From positions 682,001 to 746,000 of the forward strand of contig NC_016520.1 of assembly GCF_000236905.1 (NCBI RefSeq): DNA of 64,000 nt, in the 5' to 3' direction. The notes under the pieces were generated by a model. The model saw only the letters and a list, made by a program, of their open reading frames with translations. It did no database searches and was not told the origin of the DNA. Source of the DNA: Tetrapisispora phaffii CBS 4417 (lineage: Eukaryota; Ascomycota; Saccharomycetes; Saccharomycetales; Saccharomycetaceae). The position numbers and the translations under genes are program-made. Below, piece after piece: positions 1 to 8,934 of this stretch (position 1 is its first letter; the number at the start of each line of letters is the position of its first letter).

Positions 1-1672
1 CACAGAATGTCTAACTGAATTTGTAGAAAGATTCAGTGCTCTTTCAAAATTTGTTGGTAGTGATTCTCAAATCAGTAATGAAGATTTGATCAGTAAATTT
101 TTAGAATTTGTTGCCTTGTCAACTGCCGCTGGTAACTTTGATTTAGCTTACAAATTTTTGGAAACCTTGCCTGGTGATAATGAACAAGTTAACACTGAGA
201 AGCAACGTGTTTTATCTGCTTCCGGTAAATCACAAGCTAAACAACAAGCTCAAACTAAATCAACTAGATATGGTAACTTGTCAAGTTCCATTCCTTCTAC
301 AGATAGCTTGAAAAAGATGCCACCATTTGCTCCAACTGCTGCGCCAATTCAACAAACTTTTGGTGCGCCAATTCAGCAAAATTATGGATTACCAGCCAGT
401 GTATCACCAATTCCACAACTTCCAAACACAATAGGAACTCCACCTACTTCGAAGAGCCCACAACCTGTTGTCGGTTCCAGATATGCTCCCCAAGCGCCAG
501 TCGCTCCTACTATTGGAGCAACTAATGCTGTTTATCCACAAATCGCAGTGCCTCAACCAACTAATACTTTTCAGGTTCCAGCTAATCCATACTCTACTGT
601 TAAGCCAACTCAGCCAGTGTTTGCTCATCTTAATAATTCAGGATCTTCCGGCAACTTAGCTTCAAATCCAATAGCAAATGGTCCTGCCTCTCTGCCACCA
701 CCTCCAATCAACATGAGATCTGGTCAAATACCACACCTAACTAAAGAAGCAAACGATGGATGGAATGATCTGCCATTGAAGTCTAAAGATAAGCCATCTA
801 GAGCTAAAGCTGTTGCTGTTGCTCCTGTTGCTCCAGCTGCAGCTTCCACAGCTCAGCAAACTACACCAATTAGCTTGAATACTATTCGTCCACCACCAAT
901 GATTTCTAGATCTTCTTCAATGATGGGTTCAAATATGGCTCAAGGTAAATCTAAGGTACCTGTAGCTAATCAAAAAATACCTTCCAATCCATATGCACCA
1001 TCTAATAACGTAGTTTCATCACCAGCAATATCTCCACCACCACATCCAGCACCTGCTCATAACCCATATGCTCCTCCTGTTGCATTAACTCCAAATGATG
1101 CTAAACTTGGATATAATCCATACATAGTACCAACTAATGCGGCCCAAACTACATCCACCCCGCCATTAGCTGCCAAAGCTCCAATTGGCCCTCCTCCTGT
1201 CAATTCTAGAAAGAAGGGACCAAGCGGTAATGAAATAGTTGGTATGAATACACCAACTACTACGAATGTTGGTGTTCCAACATCCTCTATGACTGCCCCT
1301 GCACCAGTTCCGGCTCAATCTCCTGTTCCAGCAGTTAAATCTACTACACTTCCACCGGATCAACAGGATGTCATTATATTTTTCCAACAGGAATTAGAGC
1401 GTGTTACTCCATTGATACCAAAGGAATATGGAAAACAATTGAAGGATTGTACAAAGAGATTAAAGATTTTATTTGAACATTTACAAAATCAAGATTTATT
1501 AACTCAACCAACAGTTGATAAATTGAAACAAATAATAGAACTAATGAAAACTCAAAGTTACGATGAAGCCACTCAAATCTCCGTTGCTATTGCTACTGAG
1601 CATGCACACGAAGGTGGTAACTGGTTGACAGGTGTTAAAAGATTAATTAACATTGTAAAGGCGACATCCTAG
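1..1672 (+). CDS. SEC31: Sec31, COPII outer coat subunit (C-terminal part; gene starts before the window)
   Basis: The open frame runs in from base 2 without a start, so the 5' part (WD40 propeller and most of the alpha-solenoid) lies outside the window. The visible ~556 residues begin in the end of the alpha-solenoid (ECLTEFVERF, then FLEFVALS and KFLETLPGDN), continue through a long Pro/Ala/Asn-rich disordered region with repeated NPYAP and PPPP patches, and end in a compact helical domain (from about DVIIFFQQEL to NIVKATS) that matches the SRA1-like C-terminal domain of Sec31. Sec31 with Sec13 forms the outer cage of COPII vesicles budding from the ER, and the proline-rich part contacts Sec23/Sar1. 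In S. cerevisiae SEC31 is the immediate neighbour of SNF3, as here, which supports the call. Confidence 0.95.
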   Translation, partial: TECLTEFVERFSALSKFVGSDSQISNEDLISKFLEFVALSTAAGNFDLAYKFLETLPGDNEQVNTEKQRVLSASGKSQAKQQAQTKSTRYGNLSSSIPSTDSLKKMPPFAPTAAPIQQTFGAPIQQNYGLPASVSPIPQLPNTIGTPPTSKSPQPVVGSRYAPQAPVAPTIGATNAVYPQIAVPQPTNTFQVPANPYSTVKPTQPVFAHLNNSGSSGNLASNPIANGPASLPPPPINMRSGQIPHLTKEANDGWNDLPLKSKDKPSRAKAVAVAPVAPAAASTAQQTTPISLNTIRPPPMISRSSSMMGSNMAQGKSKVPVANQKIPSNPYAPSNNVVSSPAISPPPHPAPAHNPYAPPVALTPNDAKLGYNPYIVPTNAAQTTSTPPLAAKAPIGPPPVNSRKKGPSGNEIVGMNTPTTTNVGVPTSSMTAPAPVPAQSPVPAVKSTTLPPDQQDVIIFFQQELERVTPLIPKEYGKQLKDCTKRLKILFEHLQNQDLLTQPTVDKLKQIIELMKTQSYDEATQISVAIATEHAHEGGNWLTGVKRLINIVKATS

Positions 1673-2323
1673 ATTAGTCAACAAAAATGAATGCTAGTAA
1701 CATTTAAATCTATATATATTGTGACTTTATAAGAAAACATAAATAGATTATAAAAAGGAAAATAGTTATCTCATTTGGATGAAATAACAAATATGTACAT
1801 TTAGAATATAGATAATTCCATATTATTATATTATTAGTATATTATCATTTACTTTATATATTATCATTACTTATAATGTATACTGTTTGTTAGTCTCGGA
1901 GATGATTCATTCATTCATTCTTAGAATGTCACTTTTAATATGGGGAAGTTGTTTTTTGATTTACTGCATTTATAGAGAAAGCCGAGAAATAAAAAAAAGT
2001 AAGATGTGTAATAATGGAGCATTTTATTTGAATACATTATATGATGATTAAGTAAATTGAGCTTTTTTATTAGACTGAATAATGAAATATATGACTAAAA
2101 TATAGATCTAACTTGATTATATTATATTCTGTAAGGTTAGACGAGTAGGCTATTATTAATAAAGAAAAGCACTAGTGGAAAGAAAAAAGTAAAATATATT
2201 CCATCTTTCAATTAGAGTTGATATCCAGAATTTTGGATATTAGAGTTATATTTATCACATTTGGTACATATTTACAAACGAAGTTATATTAAGCGATAGA
2301 GTAACAATATAAATAAATGGTAC
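1673..2323. other. Intergenic spacer, SEC31 3' end to sensor-gene promoter
   Basis: No gene seen. AT-rich. Near the downstream gene a 7-bp inverted repeat (ATATCCA 2221-2227, TGGATAT 2234-2240) is flanked by two direct copies of TTAGAGTT (2212-2219 and 2240-2247). An out-of-frame ATG at 2317 opens a 9-codon uORF that ends at 2346, overlapping the start of the next gene. Confidence 0.6.
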
Positions 2324-4762
2324 ATGAGCGACAATACAGACATTGAAGAGCTGGAAGGTGATAATATATCACATAAAATAAAGAACGCAGTCAGCTTGAT
2401 ACGAAAGGCTGCTATTCATCGACAGTATGGTTTGAGAAAAAGATATACGCATAAAATAAACGAAATACGAAATGAAGAAAAAAATAGTGAAATAGCAACT
2501 GAATTGGCTACGTATAAAGATAAGGATAATGTAATCAATTCAGTTGAGCTACAAAGCAATTTAAATTATGATGAAGGAATAGCTTCATTTACTAGTAGGG
2601 ATACTATTAATGAAGGTTTATTCTTAAAAGCAAATAAAAAACTGAGAACTGAACCTTATGTTGAGTGTGCAGAAAATGCAGAAAATCAAATAAATTTTGA
2701 GAATCATAATTTGGAAAATATAGATTCTGATGCAGATGAAAGATCATTAAATAGTTCTTTTTTATTTTTTACAGAACCTGCACAAGAGCAATCAAATCAA
2801 GTCTCTATACTGATGGGTATATTTGTGGCTGTTGGTGGGTTTTTGTATGGATATGATACGGGGTTGATTAATAGTATTGTTGATATGAATTATGTCAAGG
2901 AAAACTTTACAAATGATGGGTTCTTCACTGCAAAACAATTATCTATTATAGTTTCATTCTTATCTCTGGGTACTTTTGGAGGTGCTTTATTTGCACCATT
3001 CTTAGCTGATGTAGTAGGGAGGAAACCTCCTGTTATCATGAGCGCTGCATTTATATTCTTGGTTGGAAACACATTGCAGGTTGCAGCCACAGGCATTACA
3101 CTATTAACTGTTGGAAGAGTCATCTCAGGGGTAGCTGTTGGGATTATATCTGTTGTAGTCCCATTATATCAAGGTGAAGCGTCAAAAAAATCCTTAAGAG
3201 GTGCAATTATTTCTACGTACCAATGGGCAATCACTTGGGGTCTATTAGTTTCAAGTGCTGTTTCACAGGGTACATATAGAAGAAACAATGCTTCATCATA
3301 TAGAATTCCAATTGCTTTGCAGTATATTTGGTCATGTACATTAGCTCTAGGTATGATATTTTTACCTGAGAGTCCGAGATTTTTTGTTCTTCAGGATAAA
3401 TTAGATAAAGCTGCTAGTTCACTGTCATTTTTAAGAGGCGTTCCAGTTCAAGATTCTGGTCTTCTTGAAGAGTTAGTTGAAATAAAAGCTACATATGATT
3501 ATGAGCTTTCTTTTGGGACAGCCACATTCTGGGATTGTTTTAAATCTAATAAAAGTAGACCTAAGCAAACCCTTCGAATGTTCACAGGGATTGCTATCAA
3601 TGCATTCCAACAATTTTCTGGAATCAATTTTATATTCTATTATGGTGTAAATTTTTTCTCAAGAAGTGGTATCCCAAACAGTTATAGAATATCATTTATA
3701 ACATATGCTGTTAACGTCGCATTCAATGTTCCTGGTATGTTCTTAGTTGATTATTCAGGTAGACGTACTTTGTTAATATATGGGGGCATTGTAATGGCGG
3801 TAAGTAATTTTGTTATCGCTGGTGTTGGTACTGCTGTTGATACAATTGTTGCCGATAAAGTGATGGTTGCATTTATTTGTCTATTTATTGCGTCCTTCGC
3901 ATGTACATGGGGGAGTACTGTTTGGGTTATCTCTGCTGAACTCTATCCATTAGGTGTTAGATCAAAGTGTATGTCTATATGTGCAGCATCAAACTGGCTG
4001 GTAAACTTCATTTGTGCTTTCATTACGCCGTACATTGTTGATATAGACGGACATACTTCTTTTGTTGGACCCAAGATTTTTTTCTTATGGGGTGGATTAA
4101 ACACAATTGGTCTTCTAATTGCATATTTCACGGTATATGAAACCAAGGGATTAACTTTAGAAGAGATCAATGAATTATTTGAAGTTTGTCCTAGCCCTAG
4201 AATGTCCAAAGAATATAATGCAAACATGCGCAATAAAAGAATTAAAGCAGAAGAAGAAAGAAGAAGAAATTATGAAATACAAATGAATAGAAGCTCTGGT
4301 TTTATTAGCAATCAAGTAGGGAACATCGAGGAACCGAACGGACTCGACGGCGTGAATTTCAACAATCCAATCAGTGAATACACAAGCACATACACTGATG
4401 ACATGACGAAAATGGGCAGCAGTACAGTTTCTAAAACAAGATTCCAAACCCATTTAGCGACAACTTCCACGTCTACTAATACGGAATACGATCACACTAA
4501 GAGCAGTTACTTTGACTTAGGTAATGGATTAGGATTAAATACACACAACCACGGACCACCGTCATTGCCTTCAGACTCTGAAAACAGCGATGACGATGAT
4601 GACATTGAAAACAGATACGAAATAGATAACAATGGATACAACACTAGTACTAACACCACCTTTTACACCTCCGAGGATGAAGGGAGTGAACATGCAAGAG
4701 TTGACAATTTTATTGTTCAGCTTGTAAACAACACAGGGACGCCAACATCGCCCCATCCATAG
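2324..4762 (+). CDS. SNF3/RGT2: Snf3/Rgt2-type plasma-membrane glucose sensor (transporter-like receptor)
   Basis: A 12-helix major-facilitator sugar-transporter fold: TM1 begins near residue 163 ([12 protein letters not shown]), and the sugar-porter signatures [31 protein letters not shown] and [11 protein letters not shown] follow. An unusually long N-terminal cytoplasmic arm (~160 residues) precedes it and a ~190-residue tail follows. The tail carries one copy of the conserved sensor motif (residues 728-751, [11 protein letters not shown] then [10 protein letters not shown]), which in S. cerevisiae links the receptor to Mth1/Std1 and casein kinase I signalling to HXT genes. Arg292 (KSLRGAI) corresponds to the residue changed in the constitutive SNF3-1 and RGT2-1 alleles. 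Length is 812 aa against 884 (Snf3) and 763 (Rgt2). Position next to SEC31 is that of SNF3, while one tail motif is Rgt2-like. A sensor is much more likely than a true hexose transporter. Confidence 0.93.
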   Translation: MSDNTDIEELEGDNISHKIKNAVSLIRKAAIHRQYGLRKRYTHKINEIRNEEKNSEIATELATYKDKDNVINSVELQSNLNYDEGIASFTSRDTINEGLFLKANKKLRTEPYVECAENAENQINFENHNLENIDSDADERSLNSSFLFFTEPAQEQSNQVSILMGIFVAVGGFLYGYDTGLINSIVDMNYVKENFTNDGFFTAKQLSIIVSFLSLGTFGGALFAPFLADVVGRKPPVIMSAAFIFLVGNTLQVAATGITLLTVGRVISGVAVGIISVVVPLYQGEASKKSLRGAIISTYQWAITWGLLVSSAVSQGTYRRNNASSYRIPIALQYIWSCTLALGMIFLPESPRFFVLQDKLDKAASSLSFLRGVPVQDSGLLEELVEIKATYDYELSFGTATFWDCFKSNKSRPKQTLRMFTGIAINAFQQFSGINFIFYYGVNFFSRSGIPNSYRISFITYAVNVAFNVPGMFLVDYSGRRTLLIYGGIVMAVSNFVIAGVGTAVDTIVADKVMVAFICLFIASFACTWGSTVWVISAELYPLGVRSKCMSICAASNWLVNFICAFITPYIVDIDGHTSFVGPKIFFLWGGLNTIGLLIAYFTVYETKGLTLEEINELFEVCPSPRMSKEYNANMRNKRIKAEEERRRNYEIQMNRSSGFISNQVGNIEEPNGLDGVNFNNPISEYTSTYTDDMTKMGSSTVSKTRFQTHLATTSTSTNTEYDHTKSSYFDLGNGLGLNTHNHGPPSLPSDSENSDDDDDIENRYEIDNNGYNTSTNTTFYTSEDEGSEHARVDNFIVQLVNNTGTPTSPHP

Positions 4763-5234
4763 AATAAAAAAACAAGCAAAAAACGTTCTTGTAAGTTCAA
4801 ACACACCATATTGCATTAAACATAAATTTTATATAATACTTAATCGTGCATATATACAATTGAAAACAAACATAGCATTCAAACATCCACAGTATAAGTA
4901 GGTCATTATATATATATGTGTGTCTGTGTAAGTGTGTGACATTAGACTGATGATAGTTGCAATTGACACATGTGTTACCCGACTCTCGATCTCTCTGCAC
5001 CTGTAAAGGCTGCGTTGTCGATTACTGTAAGCGGAAAAAGGAAGCAATCTATCGCGTGTACCCATGATCTGGTTTGCTGTTCGCAGTAGATCAGATTGGG
5101 AGTGGTACTGTGACAAAACAATTTCCTAAAAGGGACATGGGAACAAACATGTGTATTTCACCGTCTCTTCACTTCTACTGAAACGGTCCGTGGGCGAGCA
5201 AGAGACGCACAGCACGCATTGTACGGTGTGTTTC

Positions 5235-5252
5235 TGTGTTGCATGCAACACA
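5235..5252. repeat. 18-bp perfect palindrome around GCATGC
   Basis: The nine bases TGTGTTGCA (5235-5243) are followed directly by their reverse complement (5244-5252). It sits inside the GC-rich island upstream of ARF and includes one of its four GCATGC hexamers. Function unknown; a dimeric transcription-factor site is one possibility. Confidence 0.7.
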
Positions 5253-5867
5253 CAGCGTGGCCCGTAGCCATTCCTGGCAATTGATGCTACGCGTTTTTCT
5301 CCAGAAAAGGCGTCAGGCATGCGGAGATTGGAGCAGAATGTAAGATCCCCCCGCACAAGCATGCCTAACCCAGCCCGCTGTGTCAATTATATCTTTTCCC
5401 TTGCATGCACGTCCGCGCCGCATGTGTTTGTCTGTTTCCACTTCTCACTGCAGCTCCCCTCTCCTCCCCTCTCCTCCCCGCACAACAATCCGCAGAAGCT
5501 GCAATCCCCATTCGCATGGGTGTGCTCAGAGATATCGGCGCAGCAAACAACGGCAATCCCAGACACCTCACACGACCGCGCACGCACACACACGCGCATG
5601 TCGGTTTTGGATCTCTTTTCTTTTTTTCCACAACTTTTCAGAAAATTGACAACTTTCCATCTTTTTTTTCAATCGTTTTCACTCTTTTGTTGTTTCTTCG
5701 TCTCTTAAAATTTGATTTGAAAGTATTTTGACCGCCAGTATTATATTCTTTATGTATTTTTTTTCCATTTTTAATATTTTATATATATAGATATTCATAA
5801 AATAGTAGAAATATTTATATTTGTGTTAATGTTATGTGGATAATTTAACATATTATTAGCTAATTAG

Positions 5868-5890
5868 TATTGTTGTTGTTGTTGTTGTTA
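5868..5890. repeat. TTG/TGT trinucleotide microsatellite
   Basis: About seven uninterrupted TTG units in the ARF upstream region, in a T-rich stretch without coding potential. Confidence 0.8.
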
Positions 5891-6096
5891 ACTTCTTCTA
5901 TCTATTTTCTATTTCATAGTTTTGATTCATTAACTTCATCCTGTATTTTGTAATATTTTAATACCTTTTTTTCTGTTATCGTTTTGAATAACTTACTATT
6001 TTATTGTTCCTCTTATAATTATATATTGTATTACGTTACACTATTGTTGTTGTAGCACTGAGATTAACAAACAAAAACAAAATTAATTGAGTCGAG

Positions 6097-6642
6097 ATGG
6101 GTTTATTTGCATCCAAGTTGTTCAGTAACCTTTTCGGTAACAAGGAAATGAGGATCCTTATGGTCGGTTTAGATGGTGCTGGTAAGACCACCGTTCTGTA
6201 CAAGTTGAAATTAGGTGAGGTTATCACTACTATTCCAACCATTGGTTTCAATGTTGAGACTGTTCAATACAAAAACATTTCATTCACTGTCTGGGATGTG
6301 GGTGGACAAGACAGAATCAGATCTCTATGGAGACATTACTACAGAAACACCGAAGGTGTTATCTTTGTTGTCGATTCCAACGATAGATCTCGTATCGGCG
6401 AAGCCAGAGAAGTGATGCAAAGAATGTTAAATGAAGACGAATTGAGAAACGCCGTTTGGTTGGTCTTTGCTAACAAGCAAGATTTACCAGAAGCTATGTC
6501 TGCTGCCGAAATCACCGAAAAGTTGGGTTTACACTCTATCAGAAACAGACCTTGGTTCATTCAATCCACTTGTGCTACCTCTGGTGAAGGTTTATACGAA
6601 GGTTTAGAATGGTTAAGCAACAACTTAAAGAACCAATCTTAG
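6097..6642 (+). CDS. ARF1/ARF2: ARF-family small GTPase (Arf1/Arf2)
   Basis: 181 aa, the family's exact length. Gly2 follows the start Met for N-myristoylation, with the amphipathic helix after it. GTP-binding motifs are intact: P-loop GLDGAGKT (24-31), switch I TIPTIGFN, switch II WDVGGQD and NKQD. Arf1 recruits COPI, clathrin adaptors and lipid enzymes at the Golgi; its exchange factors contain Sec7 domains, and one of these (SYT1) is also in this window. Codons are the GGT/GTT/AAG type of highly expressed yeast genes. S. cerevisiae has two ohnologs, each next to an RPL35 gene, so the neighbourhood fits either ARF1 or ARF2 and the sequence does not tell them apart. Confidence 0.97.
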   Translation: MGLFASKLFSNLFGNKEMRILMVGLDGAGKTTVLYKLKLGEVITTIPTIGFNVETVQYKNISFTVWDVGGQDRIRSLWRHYYRNTEGVIFVVDSNDRSRIGEAREVMQRMLNEDELRNAVWLVFANKQDLPEAMSAAEITEKLGLHSIRNRPWFIQSTCATSGEGLYEGLEWLSNNLKNQS

Positions 6643-7693
6643 ACTTGAAAAAAAGAGCGAGAAAACTATTTGGGTCTATAATTTTCTACTATTCATCCAT
6701 TCATACAATATAAATATAAGTATAATATATAAATTACAAAATTCAATACAAAACAACTACTGATTTGATAACATGCCCAGTTCTGAATCAAGAAAAGAAT
6801 GCCCGATAGATATAGTTCGGTTATTACATAGCAATACATATTTACAGATCGATGTCAACAATTAGGGCAACAGAAAATATGTCATTAATCTTCATTCCTA
6901 GTCACTAATTATCGCTTACTATCGATTTGACGATCACATCCTCTTAAGATAAATGTACACATGCTTGCACTGATACAATGGTAGACAAAGCAAATAATAA
7001 ACTGTTCATGTAAACTATAATAAACAAAATATATTTGATATATGCGTGCCACCTACAACCCAACCTTGTGCATACTGAGAAGATCATGGATTCTAAGTGA
7101 CTGTTCTGAAACACCCATGCATTTTGATAATGTTCGGATGTTGCAAAAATAGTTGTTCTAACTTTTTTGGTTTCAAGATTTTTTTGCCGGAAAACGCAAG
7201 AAAAGTAAAACACAACAATATTTGAAAATATATATAAATATACTTCCCGCTACGTTCTTTTAACCATCAGAACGCTTGATCAGTTTAACCTAAAAGTTAT
7301 TATTCTATTGATAACTCTTGTATTTTTTTGACGCACAAACTCACAATTCAACACCATAGTAATCATTATTCAATAATTGAAATTTTGTTTGAAACTTTTT
7401 TTGTCATAAGGTCATAGTAATATCATCACTGAGTTGAATAATTAATGTATGTAAGATGTGATGTTTATACTGAACTTTCACTTGTTAATTTAATTGTCAT
7501 CTCGCAAGCTCTAATAAATTTTCCAAAATAATTTATTCTTTATTGTCTTCTTACTCTTAACTACTTAGAGTTTCCAATATTGTCTGTGTATACGTTATCA
7601 TTAATTGGTATATATATAAGAAGGTTGTATTGGTTAATATTAGTTACTGTCAATACATAGATAAAAGAACCACAGCAAAGACAGATATTCAAA
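6643..7693. promoter_or_regulatory. RPL35 upstream region with a Rap1-like site
   Basis: No gene seen. ACACCCATGCATT at 7111-7123 differs by one base from the Rap1 site ACACCCATACATT, and a weaker ACAACCCAACC element lies near 7055-7065; paired Rap1 sites followed by T-rich DNA are typical of ribosomal-protein promoters. A likely TATA stretch is near 7611-7619, about 80 bp before the ATG. Confidence 0.5.
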
Positions 7694-8606
7694 ATGGTAT
7701 GTACATCTAAGAATTAATGATTAATGCTAAATATGGTATTGAATTAGAGAAGATTCTAAAAGTGAATAGCTTATTTTTTTCTTTTGAGACAAATACATGA
7801 GGAGGACTCGAGTTACTGTATCATTGAGAGTTGTAAAACAGTAACTGTAAATATTACAATGATTAAAAGTCGATCATATCATTTAAAAAGTAGTGTCGAG
7901 TGGATGATATATACAAGAAGATTATTACCGTTCGACGAAATAGAGGGAATAAATGTTATAAAGATTAGGAATAATAAAGTTTCATTTGATGTATCTGAAT
8001 GCGATCAAGATGTAGCAACTGTTATGAAATATTCGGTCAAACGTGTTTTTTGAATTGAAGGAGTAGTGAGATTAGATTTGTGTATCTAACATCTGCTATA
8101 TTTAGAATGAGAGAGAGAGAGGAAGCAATACTTCACATACCGTAATTTAACAGTTTTATTCAACTCACTTTTACTAACATGAAATAAATCACCTATAAAA
8201 TCAAAATCATACGATTTTATATTTGACTTATAAACTATTTTTACAGGCCGGTGTTAAAGCTTACGAATTAAGAACTAAGTCCAAGGAACAATTAACCTCT
8301 CAATTGGTTGACTTGAAGAAGGAATTAGCCGAATTAAAGGTTCAAAAGTTATCTAAACCATCTTTACCAAAGATTAAGACTGTCAGAAAGGACATTGCCC
8401 GTGTCTTGACCATCATTAACCAACAACAAAGAGAAGCTGTCAGACAATTATACAACGGTAAGAAATACCAACCAAAGGATTTAAGAGCTAAGAAGACTAG
8501 AGCTTTAAGAAGAGCTTTAACCAAATTCGAAGCTACCAGAATCACTGAAAAGCAAAGAAAAAAGCAAATTGCTTTCCCACAAAGAAAGTACGCTATTAAG
8601 GCTTAA
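7694..8606 (+). CDS. RPL35: Ribosomal protein L35 (uL29), two exons: 7694-7696 and 8247-8606
   Basis: Exon 1 is only the ATG; exon 2 starts GCCGGTGTTAAAGCT. The spliced protein is 120 aa beginning MAGVKAYELRTKSKEQL and ending PQRKYAIKA, essentially the S. cerevisiae Rpl35 sequence and length, and the intron right after the start codon is also shared with S. cerevisiae. The product is a large-subunit protein at the polypeptide exit tunnel, near where SRP and the translocon dock. It lies directly after ARF, as both S. cerevisiae copies do. The strong codon bias suggests high expression. Reading exon 2 from a non-ATG start inside the intron would be wrong. Confidence 0.97.
7697..8246 (+). other. 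RPL35 spliceosomal intron (550 nt)
   Basis: 5' splice site GTATGT at 7697-7702, branch site TACTAAC at 8172-8178 (branch A 8177), 3' splice site TTTTTACAG ending at 8246. The intron contains an 89-codon open frame (7784-8053) with no family resemblance and an 8-bp inverted repeat (GTTACTGT 7812-7819, ACAGTAAC 7838-7845) that may fold the intron. No snoRNA boxes were recognised. Confidence 0.95.
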
Positions 8607-8934
8607 AAACATTTAATATACTTAAATATATAAATATATTTTATTCATTTTGTATAATTCAGTCAGCTAATGTTTTATAGCTAAAATAAATATTTCGAAC
8701 ATCTTAATTCTAAAAATCTATGTGCTTTTTATATAATCACTCCTACATTGTTATCTTAAGTTGAAAATATATTGATACTTATTGGGAGATAAGATTCGAT
8801 GGTCATGTATACTCGTAAATTAATTATTAAACGATAAACTTAGATATATATATATTCAGTTTATGAAAGTTTACAACATAGATAAGCTATATATAAGCAA
8901 GTAGTTAAACTATTGCTCATAATTAAATTTTATC
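8607..8934. other. Convergent 3' spacer, RPL35/UFD2
   Basis: AT-rich shared 3' region of two genes that face each other; TATATA-type efficiency elements are present but nothing else is recognised. Confidence 0.6.

Larger units (their letters stand above)
4763..6096. promoter_or_regulatory. Long ARF upstream spacer with a GC-rich island
   Basis: No convincing gene. A Reb1-type site TTACCCG lies at 4975-4981. From about 5130 to 5640 the DNA is roughly half G+C, far above the surrounding AT-rich spacer, and contains four GCATGC hexamers (5241, 5317, 5359, 5403), an 18-bp perfect palindrome centred at 5243/5244 and a CTCCCCT polypyrimidine repeat near 5456-5480. Overlapping open frames in several frames here reflect low stop-codon density rather than genes. 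The tract becomes T-rich towards ARF. S. cerevisiae has NUS1 between SNF3 and ARF1; it is absent here. Confidence 0.55.

Noticed and set aside
5126..5708. Several overlapping open frames of 70-129 codons on both strands
   Set aside because: They overlap in several frames inside the GC-rich island, where stop codons are rare. None resembles a known protein, and compositions (Ser/Pro/His or Cys-rich) look like translated repeats.
7784..8053. 89-codon open frame inside the RPL35 intron as a gene
   Set aside because: It lies wholly within a well-supported intron, has no recognised family and no promoter of its own; kept only as an observation.
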